A DNA stretch of 48,371 nt from Pseudomonadota bacterium (GCA_021324155.1 JAJPJQ010000043.1:1-48371), one strand, 5' to 3'; counted from the stretch's first letter, positions 15,965 through 24,389 are shown. Notes: generated from the sequence alone by a model not told the origin. Numbers and translations: made by a program.

Positions 15965-17011
15965 TTATGTGCCGGCCAAACTCGCATTGTCGATCACGAA
16001 CCGGTAGCGCACGTCGTTTTTGATCATGCGCTCGTAGGCTTCGTTAATCTGCTGGATCGCGATCGTCTCGATGTCGGCGACCACGCCGCGCGTGGCGCAG
16101 AAATCGAGCATCTCCTGCGTCTCGCGGAGCCCGCCGATCGCCGAGCCGGCGATGCGCCGGCGCTCGAAGACGAGCGGCGTCGCGTCGAGCGGCGACGGCG
16201 CGGGCAGTCCGACGAGCACCATCGTCGCGTCGCGGCGCAGCAGATTCAAATAGGCGTTGTAGTCGTGCGCCGCCGAGACCGTATCGAGGAGTAAGTGAAA
16301 GCGGCGCGCGTTTTGGTCGAAGACCTTGGGATCGCGCGTCGCGATGAAATCGTCCGCGCCGAGGCGCAGCGCATCCTCGCGTTTCCCGGGCGAGTGGCTC
16401 AGCACCGAGACCTTCGCGCCCATCGCCTTGGCGAGCTTGACGCCCATGTGCCCGAGCCCGCCGAGCCCGATGATGCCGACTTCCTGCCCGGGCCCAACCT
16501 TCCAGTGGCGCAGCGGCGAATAGGTCGTGATGCCGGCGCACAGCAGCGGCGCCGCGCGGTCGAGCGGCATACGGTCGGGAATCTTGACGACGAAGTCTTC
16601 GTTCACGACGATGCGCGTCGAATAGCCGCCGTAAGTCGGCGTCTTTTTGTCCTGCTCGTAGCCGTTGTAAGTGAGGCTCCAGCCGCGCTCGCAGTATTGC
16701 TCGTCGCCGGCCCTGCACGGCTCGCATTCGCGGCACGAATCGACGAGACAGCCGACGCCTACGGTGTCGCCGGCGCGATATTTTTTCACCTCCCCGCCGA
16801 CGGCGGCGACGCGGCCCACGATCTCGTGGCCGGGGACCATTGGAAATATCGAGTTGGGCCATTCGCCGCGCGCCTGGTGAATGTCCGAGTGGCAGACGCC
16901 GCAATAAACGATATCGATCAGCACATCGCGCCGGCCGGGCTCGCGCCGCTCGATCGTATAGGGCGCCAGCGCGCTCGTCGCAGTCAGCGCCGCGTAAGCT
17001 TTAGTCTTCAT
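15965..17011 (-). CDS. zinc-dependent NAD(P) alcohol dehydrogenase (YahK/CAD-like)
   Basis: 348 aa medium-chain dehydrogenase. Catalytic zinc ligands lie in CGVCHSDIH (Cys40) and PGHEIVG (His62); the structural zinc lobe has Cys93, Cys96, Cys99 and Cys107. The cofactor motif GIIGLGGLGHMGVKLAKAMGA is followed by SHSPGKREDALRLGADDFIAT, as in the broad aldehyde reductases of the YahK/YjgB type, usually NADPH-linked. The start at 17011 follows AAGGAGAA; the extra nine upstream residues are not conserved. It is divergent from the HtrA-like protease gene. Confidence 0.93.
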   Translation of the reverse strand: MKTKAYAALTATSALAPYTIERREPGRRDVLIDIVYCGVCHSDIHQARGEWPNSIFPMVPGHEIVGRVAAVGGEVKKYRAGDTVGVGCLVDSCRECEPCRAGDEQYCERGWSLTYNGYEQDKKTPTYGGYSTRIVVNEDFVVKIPDRMPLDRAAPLLCAGITTYSPLRHWKVGPGQEVGIIGLGGLGHMGVKLAKAMGAKVSVLSHSPGKREDALRLGADDFIATRDPKVFDQNARRFHLLLDTVSAAHDYNAYLNLLRRDATMVLVGLPAPSPLDATPLVFERRRIAGSAIGGLRETQEMLDFCATRGVVADIETIAIQQINEAYERMIKNDVRYRFVIDNASLAGT

Positions 17012-17065
17012 GCTGTTCTCCTTCTCCGGCTTACCCAACGTTTTCGGCGTTTACAACTCACGGGC

Positions 17066-17094
17066 TTTACAAACAGCGTTGCAATGCTTAAATT
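17066..17094 (+). promoter_or_regulatory. candidate promoter of the HtrA-like gene
   Basis: TTTACA (17066-17071), 17 bases, then TAAATT (17089-17094). The start would fall near 17101, just ahead of the TTGGAGG ribosome binding site of the gene at 17119. Confidence 0.5.
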
Positions 17095-17118
17095 TCGATC
17101 CCCAAAATTGGAGGATCA

Positions 17119-18153
17119 ATGAAACCAGCGCTTAAATTAATATCTACAGGCACTTTCGCGGAGGATACCCGGCCGGCGCCGGCGTCCGACGCCGAGCTGC
17201 TGGACGCGTACTCGAACGCCGTCGTCGCGGCGGCGGATAAAGTCAGCCCTTCCGTCGTCAAGATCGAGATTCGGCACGGCGGTAAATCGGGAGCCGGGCG
17301 GCGGCCGGACCTGGCTGGCAGCGGATCGGGATTCATCTTCACGCCCGACGGTTTTATCCTGACCAACAGCCACGTGGTCCACGGGGCGAGCCGGATCGAA
17401 GCCGCGCTCTCCGACGGACGGCGCGCCGAGGCGCGCCTCATCGGCAGCGACCCCGACTCTGACCTCGCCGTCGTCCGCGTCGACGCGCCGGGGCTCACGC
17501 CGGTCGCGCTCGGCGACTCGCAATCGATCCGCGTGGGGCAGCTCGCGATCGCCATCGGCAACCCGTACGGCTTTCAATGCACTGTGACCGCCGGCGTCGT
17601 CAGCGCGCTCGGCCGCTCGCTGCGCTCGAACTCCGGCCGGCTGATCGACAACGTGATCCAGACCGACGCGGCGCTCAATCCCGGCAACTCCGGCGGCCCG
17701 CTCGTCAACTCGCGCGGCGAGGTCATCGGCGTCAATACGGCGATCATCCTGCCCGCGCAGGGCATCTGCTTCGCGATCGCGGTCAACACGGCGAAGTTCG
17801 TCGCCGGCCGCCTGATCCGCGACGGCAAGATCCGCCGCGGCTATATCGGCGTCGCGGGGCAGAACGCGCCGCTCCACCGGCGCATCGTGCGCTTTTTCAA
17901 TCTGCCGGTCGACGGCGGCGTTCTCGTCGCGACGGTCGAGCCCGGCAGCCCGGCGCAAAAAGCGGGGCTGGAAGTGGGCGACGTGATCGTCGCGTACGGC
18001 GGCGCGCCCGTCGCCGCCATCGACGACCTGCACCGGCTGCTCACCGATCAGGCGATCGGCGTGGAAACGCCTTTAACCGTGATCCGGCGCACCGAGAAGC
18101 TGGAGCTTCGGGTCGCGCCGGCAGAATCCCGCAGCTTCGGCGAGCCGCGCTAA
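17119..18153 (+). CDS. HtrA/Deg-like serine protease with one PDZ domain
   Basis: 344 aa, S1C protease. The triad is His85 (LTNSHVV), Asp115 (DPDSDLAVV) and Ser191 (GNSGGP). One PDZ domain spans about 240-330 (GGVLVATVEPGSPAQKAGLEVGDVIVAYGG). Unlike DegP or DegS it has no signal peptide or membrane anchor: the N-terminus is a short polar segment running into the YSNAVVAAADKVSPSVVKIEI block, so a cytoplasmic location is suggested. A TTGGAGG site precedes the ATG. The DUF3089 lipoprotein gene follows 57 nt downstream. Confidence 0.93.
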   Translation: MKPALKLISTGTFAEDTRPAPASDAELLDAYSNAVVAAADKVSPSVVKIEIRHGGKSGAGRRPDLAGSGSGFIFTPDGFILTNSHVVHGASRIEAALSDGRRAEARLIGSDPDSDLAVVRVDAPGLTPVALGDSQSIRVGQLAIAIGNPYGFQCTVTAGVVSALGRSLRSNSGRLIDNVIQTDAALNPGNSGGPLVNSRGEVIGVNTAIILPAQGICFAIAVNTAKFVAGRLIRDGKIRRGYIGVAGQNAPLHRRIVRFFNLPVDGGVLVATVEPGSPAQKAGLEVGDVIVAYGGAPVAAIDDLHRLLTDQAIGVETPLTVIRRTEKLELRVAPAESRSFGEPR

Positions 18154-18210
18154 GGCGCGGCCCGCCCGCGGGTTTACCGTCGGCGCTTTCCCTGCTACAA
18201 ATTCCCTGAC

Positions 18211-19053
18211 GTGCGGGCGCTGAGCGCATCGGTTGTTTTTGTATGCCTTGCGGCGCTCTCCGCCTGCTCCCTCACACACCCGTCCGCGCCGAGCGAGCCG
18301 GGGCCGCCGCCGGCCACGAAAAAGCTCAGTCGTCCCGAAGATCTTTCATTTCTTGGCGTGGAAAAGGGCGTCGCCCACCGAGGCCGCATCGTTTATATCG
18401 GCGTCTACGGCGGCCAGGTCCCGACCTGGGAAGGCGCGCGCTATTTCATTCCGAAAGACTGGCCGCCGTATCAGAAGCTTAGCGGCGAAGAAGATCTCGG
18501 CCGCGTCGCGTACCACGATTCGCTCATGCACGTGCTCGCGCTGGAGATCGCGCGCCGTTTTCCCGACAGCATCACGTTGATGATCAAGGGCGACAGCGAT
18601 GTCGTCGCCGAGGTCGCGCGCTATCTGTACGCGCCGGGAGATAAGCTGTATCTCGTCGGCCACAGCCAGGGCGGCGCGGTCGTCGCCGACGCGGCGGTCG
18701 CGCTGCGCGACGCGGGCATTCCCATTCAAATGATCGCCGAGATGGAAGGCTTTCTCGCCTACCGCATCGTCCCGCGTAACGTTGTCAGGGCGTTCAACTT
18801 TTACGTGCCGACGACCTTTGCGATCTGTCCGGGCCGGGATAAGCTTGAGGCGGAGGACCCGGCCGCGACTCGCATCGACAATATCGCGGTCCCCGATCCG
18901 TGGGGACCGTTCAACGGCCCTTGCGCGCAGCATCGGAACATCGACAGCGATCCGCGCGTGTGGAAACCGGTGCTTCAATATATATTCGAATCGGCCGGCC
19001 GGCCGCCGGACAGTCCATTCCAGCCGGCGAACGCCGGCGGTAGTGCGCGATGA
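18211..19053 (+). CDS. DUF3089-like alpha/beta-hydrolase lipoprotein
   Basis: 280 aa starting at a GTG. The N-terminus is a lipoprotein signal with lipobox LSAC (Cys19), followed by a proline-rich linker. The catalytic core has the nucleophile elbow VGHSQGGAVV (near residue 151) and a final SPFQPANAGG tail; YFIPKDWPPYQKL and FNFYVPTTFAICPGRD segments recall the DUF3089 group of lysophospholipase-like proteins. No good Shine-Dalgarno precedes the GTG, but the signal peptide fixes the start. The substrate is unknown. Confidence 0.75.
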   Translation: MRALSASVVFVCLAALSACSLTHPSAPSEPGPPPATKKLSRPEDLSFLGVEKGVAHRGRIVYIGVYGGQVPTWEGARYFIPKDWPPYQKLSGEEDLGRVAYHDSLMHVLALEIARRFPDSITLMIKGDSDVVAEVARYLYAPGDKLYLVGHSQGGAVVADAAVALRDAGIPIQMIAEMEGFLAYRIVPRNVVRAFNFYVPTTFAICPGRDKLEAEDPAATRIDNIAVPDPWGPFNGPCAQHRNIDSDPRVWKPVLQYIFESAGRPPDSPFQPANAGGSAR

Positions 19054-19078
19054 ACATAGGCCGGGTGCGATCGCTTAG

Positions 19079-19435
19079 CTAATTGACGGCGGCCGCGCCG
19101 TTGCGCTGTTTTTGTTTCGCCGCGTGCGCGAGGCCCCACGCGTGCAGCGCCTCGATGATCGGCTTCAGCGCCTTGCCGGCGGCTGTGAGAGAGTATTCGA
19201 CTCGCGGCGGGCTCTGATCGTAGGCGACGCGCGCTAAGATGCCGTCGCGCTCGAGTTCGCGCAGATGCTGCGCCAACACTTTTTCCGAGATGCCCTTGAG
19301 CGCGCGCCGCAGCTCGCCGAAGCGCACGGTGCCGTCGCACAGCTCGCGCAGGATCATGAGCTTCCACCGTCCCCGGATCGCATCGACGGCGAATTCCGCC
19401 GGGCAGCCGACCGCTTTTTTGCTTCTGGTACTCAC
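19079..19435 (-). CDS. HxlR-family transcriptional regulator
   Basis: 118 aa winged-helix regulator. The family pattern is clear: a cysteine near the N-terminus (GCPAEFAVDAI, often the redox-sensing Cys), GRWKLMILRELCDGTVRFGELRRALKGISEKVLAQHLRELERDGIL, then RVEYSLTAAGKAL. Members sense electrophiles, quinones or oxidants and often control neighbouring genes. I prefer the GTG at 19435 over the GTG at 19453, because the latter lies inside a likely operator; both are in frame. It is divergent from the pirin cluster. Confidence 0.88.
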   Translation of the reverse strand: MSTRSKKAVGCPAEFAVDAIRGRWKLMILRELCDGTVRFGELRRALKGISEKVLAQHLRELERDGILARVAYDQSPPRVEYSLTAAGKALKPIIEALHAWGLAHAAKQKQRNGAAAVN

Positions 19436-19441
19436 CTGAAG

Positions 19442-19467
19442 GTAAGCACGCACTTTTGCGTGCGTAC
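19442..19467. promoter_or_regulatory. candidate HxlR operator (inverted repeat)
   Basis: Two 11-base arms (19442-19452, GTAAGCACGCA, and 19457-19467, TGCGTGCGTAC) form an inverted repeat with one mismatch around a CTTT centre. It lies in the divergent region between the HxlR gene and the pirin gene. HxlR regulators commonly bind GTAC/GTAAG-type dyads in such places. Function is inferred. Confidence 0.6.
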
Positions 19468-19538
19468 TTTACAATCCGAACTATCATTCCTACCTTTAAC
19501 TCTCAATCGCGGTCTTGCGCCGCGAGAAGGAGTTTACG

Positions 19539-20450
19539 ATGACGGATAAAATCTCGATCGCAGAAGATAACATTCGGAGAATCCGCCAGGCCTGGAAGAG
19601 CCAGCCGACGCGGGAAGGCGCCGGCGTGCGCCTGAAGCGGGCGTTCGGTTTTAACGAGACGCCGCGGCTCGACCCGTTTCTGCTGCTCGACGCGTTCCAT
19701 TCCGAGAACCCCGACGATTATCGCAAGGGCTTCCCGTGGCACCCGCACCGCGGCATCGAGACGATCACCTATATCCTCGACGGCGAGGTGGAGCACGGCG
19801 ACAGCATGGGCAACCGCGGTTTGATCTCCGCCGGCGATGTTCAATGGATGACCGCCGGCAGCGGCATCATCCATCAGGAGATGCCGAAGGGCGACGCCAA
19901 GGGCGAGATGTGGGGCTTCCAGCTCTGGTCCAACCTCCCCGCGCGCAGCAAGATGATGGACCCGCGCTATCAGGAAGTGAAGCAGAGTCAGATTCCGGTC
20001 GTGAAGACGCCGGACGGCGCCACCGTGCGCGTGATCGCCGGCGAGGCGGCGGGCGCGCGCGGCCCCGTGCGCGAGATCGTCACCGATCCGCTGTTTCTCG
20101 ACGTGACGCTGCCGGCCGGAAAATCGTTCGTCCAGCCGGTCCCGGCGAACCACAACGCGTTCGTCTACGCGATCGACGGCGAAGGCTATTTCGAGCCGCG
20201 CGAGAGCCTCGCACGCGAAGCGCCGGAGCGCTACGGCGAAGGCTCGCTCCTGCTCTACGGCTCCGGCGACGCGATTGAAGCGAGCGCTGATAAAAAACCC
20301 GTTCGCTTCCTCCTCGTCGCCGGCAAGCCGCTGCGCGAGCCGATCGCCTGGTACGGCCCGGTGGTGATGAATACCCAAAAGGAGCTCGAGACCGCCTTCG
20401 ATGAATTCGGCAAAGGCACGTTCGTAAAGCACGGCGAAAGCCGCAACTAA
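19539..20450 (+). CDS. pirin family protein
   Basis: 303 aa bicupin. The N-terminal cupin has the metal-binding HPHRG (about residues 67-71) and the later IIHQEMPKG segment (about 110), typical of pirins with quercetin 2,3-dioxygenase-like activity or redox-dependent regulation. The start at 19539 follows GAGAAGGAG. A second pirin-like gene follows after 10 nt and a DoxX gene after that. All three point away from the HxlR gene, which probably regulates them. Confidence 0.93.
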   Translation: MTDKISIAEDNIRRIRQAWKSQPTREGAGVRLKRAFGFNETPRLDPFLLLDAFHSENPDDYRKGFPWHPHRGIETITYILDGEVEHGDSMGNRGLISAGDVQWMTAGSGIIHQEMPKGDAKGEMWGFQLWSNLPARSKMMDPRYQEVKQSQIPVVKTPDGATVRVIAGEAAGARGPVREIVTDPLFLDVTLPAGKSFVQPVPANHNAFVYAIDGEGYFEPRESLAREAPERYGEGSLLLYGSGDAIEASADKKPVRFLLVAGKPLREPIAWYGPVVMNTQKELETAFDEFGKGTFVKHGESRN

Positions 20451-20460
20451 AGGAGACACG

Positions 20461-21159
20461 ATGATCACTATCCGCCGCGCCGGCGAGCGCGGGCGCACGC
20501 GCTTCGATTGGCTCGACAGCCGGCACACGTTTTCGTTCGGCGAGTATCGCGACCCGCGCTACATGGGCTTCCGCGCGCTCCGCGTCATCAACGACGACCG
20601 CGTCGAGCCCGGCGAGGGATTCGCGACGCATTCGCACCGCGACATGGAAATCGTCACCTACGTGCTCGACGGCGCGATCGCGCACAAGGACAGCACCGGC
20701 ACGAGCACCGTCATCCGCCCCGGCGAGGCGCAGCGCATGAGCGCCGGCACCGGCATCAGCCACAGCGAATACAATCCGTCGAAGAGCGACCGGGTGCGCT
20801 TCCTGCAAATCTGGATTCTTCCCGAAACGTACGGGTTGGAGCCCGAATACGAGCAGCGCTCTTTCGACCTCGACAAAAACCGCGGCCGATGGCTGACGAT
20901 CGCCGCGAAAGAGCCTCGCGACGGCGCGGTCAAAATCCATCAGGACGTCGAAGTCGCAGCGGCGCGCCTCTCGCCCGGGCAACAGGCGACGTACCGTGTG
21001 AAGCCCGGTCGGCACGCCTGGGTGCAGGTCGCAATCGGTAGCGCGACGTTGAACGGCGCGGCGCTCGCCGAAGGCGACGGCGCGGCGGTGAGCGACGAAG
21101 AGATTGTGGAAGCGAAAGCGACGGAGGAAGCCGAGCTCTTATTATTCGACCTTGCGTGA
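20461..21159 (+). CDS. pirin family protein, YhhW (quercetinase)-like
   Basis: 232 aa bicupin of the YhhW type. The N-terminus TIRRAGERGRTRFDWLDSRHTFSFGEYRDPRYMGFRALRVIN and the metal site THSHRDMEIVTYVLDG with the following GISHSEYNPS are diagnostic; E. coli YhhW cleaves quercetin in vitro. AAAGGAGA precedes the ATG. It is probably cotranscribed with the preceding pirin gene. A member of the common RAEPVEA-type dyad repeat lies downstream, ahead of doxX. Confidence 0.93.
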   Translation: MITIRRAGERGRTRFDWLDSRHTFSFGEYRDPRYMGFRALRVINDDRVEPGEGFATHSHRDMEIVTYVLDGAIAHKDSTGTSTVIRPGEAQRMSAGTGISHSEYNPSKSDRVRFLQIWILPETYGLEPEYEQRSFDLDKNRGRWLTIAAKEPRDGAVKIHQDVEVAAARLSPGQQATYRVKPGRHAWVQVAIGSATLNGAALAEGDGAAVSDEEIVEAKATEEAELLLFDLA

Positions 21160-21210
21160 AGGAGACCAGAAGCCGCGAATTCCCTAATCGAGCTGACAAA
21201 ACCGAAGAGT

Positions 21211-21272
21211 GCTTCGACGGGCTCAGCACGAACGGAGTTTTTTTCTATCCGTTCGCCGTGACTGTCGAAGGC
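21211..21272. repeat. dispersed dyad repeat (RAEPVEA type)
   Basis: An inverted repeat: the arm at 21211-21235 (TTCGACGGGCTCAGCACGAA core) and the arm at 21249-21272 read as imperfect reverse complements around an AGTTTTTTTCTAT loop. This resembles a widespread intergenic repeat whose false translations contain VRAEPVEA-like residues (recalled, not searched). It lies between the YhhW-like gene and the DoxX gene. Confidence 0.6.
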
Positions 21273-21296
21273 TCCGATTGTCGAAAGGAATCTGCC

Positions 21297-21734
21297 ATGG
21301 ACCTGCTCTTCTCCACCGACCCTGTTCTCTCGCTGTTTATCCTGCGCGTCGTGCTGGGGATTATTTTCTTCGCGCACGGCGCGCAAAAAGTGCTCGGCTG
21401 GTTCGGCGGCCACGGCCTCAAGGGAACCATCGGATTCATGAAATCACAGGGCCTGCCGACGCCGATCGCATACATGGTGTGCTTTTTCGAATTCCTCGGC
21501 GGCCTCGGGCTCGTCGTCGGCCTGCTCACGCGGCCCGCGGCGCTTGCGATCGCCGTCGTTATGATCGGTGCGATCGCCACGGTGCACGCGAAGAACGGCT
21601 TTTTCATCAATTGGGAGATGGAGCCCGGCAAAGGGCACGGCTTCGAGGCGAACCTCGCGTATCTCGCGATGGCCGTCGCGTTGATTCTCGACGGCGGCGG
21701 CTGGCTCGCGCTCGATCAGCTGATCGCGCCGTAA
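21297..21734 (+). CDS. DoxX family membrane protein
   Basis: 145 aa with four predicted membrane helices. LRVVLGIIFFAHGAQKVLGWFGG at the N-terminus and FFEFLGGLGLVVGLLTRPAALAIAVVM are typical of DoxX/DoxD-like proteins, which often accompany redox or quinone-related enzymes. The ATG at 21297 is preceded by GAAAGGAA; the longer frame reads through the dyad repeat. It completes the HxlR-pirin-pirin-DoxX set. Confidence 0.9.
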   Translation: MDLLFSTDPVLSLFILRVVLGIIFFAHGAQKVLGWFGGHGLKGTIGFMKSQGLPTPIAYMVCFFEFLGGLGLVVGLLTRPAALAIAVVMIGAIATVHAKNGFFINWEMEPGKGHGFEANLAYLAMAVALILDGGGWLALDQLIAP

Positions 21735-21779
21735 GATTTTACGTTGACTCGCGGGTGCGGTTCGCGTAAAAATCTCCGC

Positions 21780-22988
21780 ATGGAGAGAATTCGTTTCGCA
21801 ATCCCGCAACTGGTTTTCCTTTTAGTTCTAAGCTTTACCATTTTTGCCGCTTCCGCCCTGACTCCGCCCGCTGTCCGGGCGCAAAAAGGGCGCATCAAGG
21901 TCGCGACCCAGACGCCGCTCTCGGGCGAGCAGGCCGCACTCGGCGAGCCGATCAAGCTCGGGGCGCAGCTCGCGGTGGAAGAGGCGGTCAAGCGCTTCAA
22001 GGCGCTCGGCTACGATCTCGTCCTGGTGCCCTACGACGATCAGGCGAAGCCCGAGGTCGGCGTCGCCAACGCGCGCAATCTCGCCTCCGATCCCGACGTC
22101 TTGCTGGTCGTCGGCCACTTCAACTCCGGCGTCGCGCTCCCCTCCTCCGACGTTTACAAAGATTCGATGCTCGCGATGATCTCGCCGGCGAACACGGCGA
22201 CGGAGATTACCGACCGCGGCTATCCCAACGTCAACCGCGTCTGCGGCCGCGACGACATCCAGGGGCCGCTCGGCGCGAAGTTCGCCGCGGAGGACTTGAA
22301 GCTCAAATCCGTCTACATCATCCAGGACAAGACGCCGTACGGGCAGGGCGTTTCGACCAACTTCCGCGACCAGGCGAAGAAGCTCGGCATGCAGGTGCTC
22401 GGCTTCGAGGGAACGGAAGAGAAGACCAACTTCGGCCCGCTGATCATTCCGCTCAAGGCGAAAAATCCCGACCTCATCTACTTCGGGGGCATCTTCAACC
22501 AGGGCGGACTGCTGCTGAGACAGCTGCGCGAGAAAGGCGTCAAATCGGCTTTCATGGGTCCCGACGGCCTCGACGACCCCGAGATCGTGAAGATCGCCGG
22601 CAAGCGCATCACGGGCGCCTATTACACGACGGTCGCCGCGCCGGTCGGCTACAACGCCGAGTCGGCCGCGTTCGCCGCCAAGTTCAAGCAGCGCTTCGGC
22701 AAGGACGTGCAGTCGTTCGGCATCTACGGCTACGACGCCGCATCCGTCGGGCTCAAGGCGATCGAGAACGCGATCCAGGAGCTCGGCGGCAAAAAACCGA
22801 CGCGCCAGCAGGTCTCGACCGCTGTGCGAAAGATCAAGGACTTCAAAGGCATAACCGGCGATATCAGCTTCGACAGCAAGGGCGATCCGGTGCACGCGAA
22901 GTATTTCGTCCTCAAGTTCGAGGCCGGGAAATATCCTGGCAAGGTCGTCAAAGTCCTCGAACAGTCCGCGGGCGCCAAGCAAAGCTAG
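21780..22988 (+). CDS. branched-chain amino acid-type ABC substrate-binding protein (LivK/Peripla_BP_6)
   Basis: 402 aa. A signal peptide (about 1-34, ending VRAQ) is followed by KVATQTPLSGEQAALGEPIKLGAQLAVEEAV and VGHFNSGVALPSSDVYKDSMLAMISPANTATEITDRG, the binding-lobe signatures of leucine/isoleucine/valine-type receptors. The family also binds other amides, urea or aromatic acids. No livHMGF transporter genes accompany it in this window. ddl begins 8 nt after its stop. Confidence 0.92.
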   Translation: MERIRFAIPQLVFLLVLSFTIFAASALTPPAVRAQKGRIKVATQTPLSGEQAALGEPIKLGAQLAVEEAVKRFKALGYDLVLVPYDDQAKPEVGVANARNLASDPDVLLVVGHFNSGVALPSSDVYKDSMLAMISPANTATEITDRGYPNVNRVCGRDDIQGPLGAKFAAEDLKLKSVYIIQDKTPYGQGVSTNFRDQAKKLGMQVLGFEGTEEKTNFGPLIIPLKAKNPDLIYFGGIFNQGGLLLRQLREKGVKSAFMGPDGLDDPEIVKIAGKRITGAYYTTVAAPVGYNAESAAFAAKFKQRFGKDVQSFGIYGYDAASVGLKAIENAIQELGGKKPTRQQVSTAVRKIKDFKGITGDISFDSKGDPVHAKYFVLKFEAGKYPGKVVKVLEQSAGAKQS

Positions 22989-22996
22989 TCCGCTTG

Positions 22997-24094
22997 ATGA
23001 AAAAGAAAATCCGCGTCGCCGTCCTCTTCGGCGGAAGATCCGCCGAGCACGAGATATCGATCATCTCCGCTAAAAACGTCGTCCAGGCCATCGACAAGTC
23101 GAAGTACGAAGTCGTCCTGATCGGCATCGACAAGGCCGGACGCTGGTATCGGACCGACGACGCGAGCGTGCTCGAGCGCGCTGACCGGCCGAAAGCGATC
23201 CGCTTCGCGCGCGACCAGAACGCGCTCGCGCTGGTGCCGGCGAACCGCGCGAAGCAGTGGCTCCGGTTGGCGAATAAGAAAAGCGAGCGGCCGGTGGACG
23301 TCGTCTTCCCGATCCTCCACGGCACTTTCGGCGAGGACGGCACGGTGCAGGGGCTGCTCAAGATGGCGGACATCCCGTTCGTCGGCGCCGGCGTGCTGGG
23401 CTCGGCGGTCGGCATGGACAAGGACGCGATGAAGCACCTGCTGCGCGACGCGCGGATTCCCATCGCGCGCTTCTTAACCGTACACGAGCCCAGAGAAACC
23501 GATTTCGCCTCGGCCGAGCGCGAGCTCGGCACGCCGATCTTCGTCAAGCCCGCCAACTGCGGCTCGTCGGTCGGCATTCACAAGGTCAAAAACGAAAGAG
23601 AGTTCGACGCGGCAATCAAGGACGCGTTTCGCTACGACCGGAAAATTCTCCTGGAGGAGTTCATCCAAGGCCGCGAGATCGAGTGCTCGGTGCTCGGCAA
23701 CGAGGATCCGATCGCCTCGCTGCCGGGCGAGATCGTCACGCGCCACGAATTCTATTCGTACGAGGCGAAATATCTGGACGAGAAAGGCGCCGTGCTGAAG
23801 ATTCCCGCGCAGCTGCCCGAGCCGGTCGTGCACGATATTCAGCGCATCGCCGTGAAGACGTTCAAGGCGCTCTACTGCGAGGGCATGGCGCGCGTCGACG
23901 TTTTTCTCCGCGGCGACCGCGAGGTGATCGTCAACGAGATCAACACCATTCCCGGCTTCACCAAGATCAGCATGTACCCCAAGCTCTGGGAAGCGACCGG
24001 CATCGGCTACACCGAGCTGATCGACCGCTTGATCCAGCTCGCGATCGAGCGCTACGAGCGAGAGAAGAAGCTCAAGACGAGCTTCGATTTGTAA
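22997..24094 (+). CDS. ddl: D-alanine-D-alanine ligase
   Basis: Makes the D-Ala-D-Ala dipeptide used by MurF. 365 aa, the longer DdlA-like form. VLFGGRSAEHEISIISAKNV is at the N-terminus, PILHGTFGEDGTVQGLLKMADIPFVGAGVLGSAVGMDKDAMK in the middle, VKPANCGSSVGI and VNEINTIPGFT in the ATP-grasp part. A TTG codon precedes the ATG at 22997 and could also start it. The gene is outside the dcw cluster, on the opposite strand, separated from ftsZ by the SpvB-like patch; many bacteria keep ddl inside the cluster near ftsQ. Confidence 0.96.
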   Translation: MKKKIRVAVLFGGRSAEHEISIISAKNVVQAIDKSKYEVVLIGIDKAGRWYRTDDASVLERADRPKAIRFARDQNALALVPANRAKQWLRLANKKSERPVDVVFPILHGTFGEDGTVQGLLKMADIPFVGAGVLGSAVGMDKDAMKHLLRDARIPIARFLTVHEPRETDFASAERELGTPIFVKPANCGSSVGIHKVKNEREFDAAIKDAFRYDRKILLEEFIQGREIECSVLGNEDPIASLPGEIVTRHEFYSYEAKYLDEKGAVLKIPAQLPEPVVHDIQRIAVKTFKALYCEGMARVDVFLRGDREVIVNEINTIPGFTKISMYPKLWEATGIGYTELIDRLIQLAIERYEREKKLKTSFDL

Positions 24095-24313
24095 GCTTGT
24101 CGTCTAATCGCTGTCATCTCTTTACTCCCTATTTCTTCATCGTAGTTGTGTAGCGATCAGCGCGGCGCGAGTTTTCGGGCGTCTCGGCTCCCGGCGAAAG
24201 CCGTTGCCCCTCGAAGCCGACAGCCGCTAGCGTCCCGCCTCGCGGTTTTTGGTTCATGCCTCTAGAGCCTAATGGCTTATCCGATTCGCTGATGATGCCT
24301 ATTAAAAATTTTT
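24095..24313. other. intergenic region after ddl
   Basis: No gene is seen. A GC-rich patch at about 24160-24245 holds several short inverted segments (for example GGCTCCCGGCGAAAGCC) and may be structured, but I could not match it to a known RNA. The last 60 bases turn AT-rich towards the promoter of the SpvB-like gene. Confidence 0.4.
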
Positions 24314-24314
24314 C

Positions 24315-24343
24315 TTGACAGCCCCCCCCCCGCGCCCTGTTAA
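24315..24343 (+). promoter_or_regulatory. promoter with a C10 tract in its spacer
   Basis: TTGACA (24315-24320) and TGTTAA (24338-24343) are separated by exactly 17 bases, ten of which are an uninterrupted C run (24322-24331). A start near 24350 would give a leader of about 40 nt before the SpvB-like ATG at 24390. Length change of the C run would move the spacer away from its best length, the classic arrangement for phase variation. Confidence 0.6.
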
Positions 24344-24389
24344 GAGCGGCGGCGTCAAGCCAACGTTTGCTCGCAGCGCGGAGGTCAGG

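Noticed and set aside
23683..24153. 156-codon plus-strand frame inside ddl
   Set aside because: It is an overlapping frame of ddl with Arg-rich shadow composition.
24160..24245. GC-rich patch as a riboswitch or known RNA
   Set aside because: I could not match it to a conserved core of any riboswitch, tRNA or other RNA class, so it is left as unexplained intergenic sequence.
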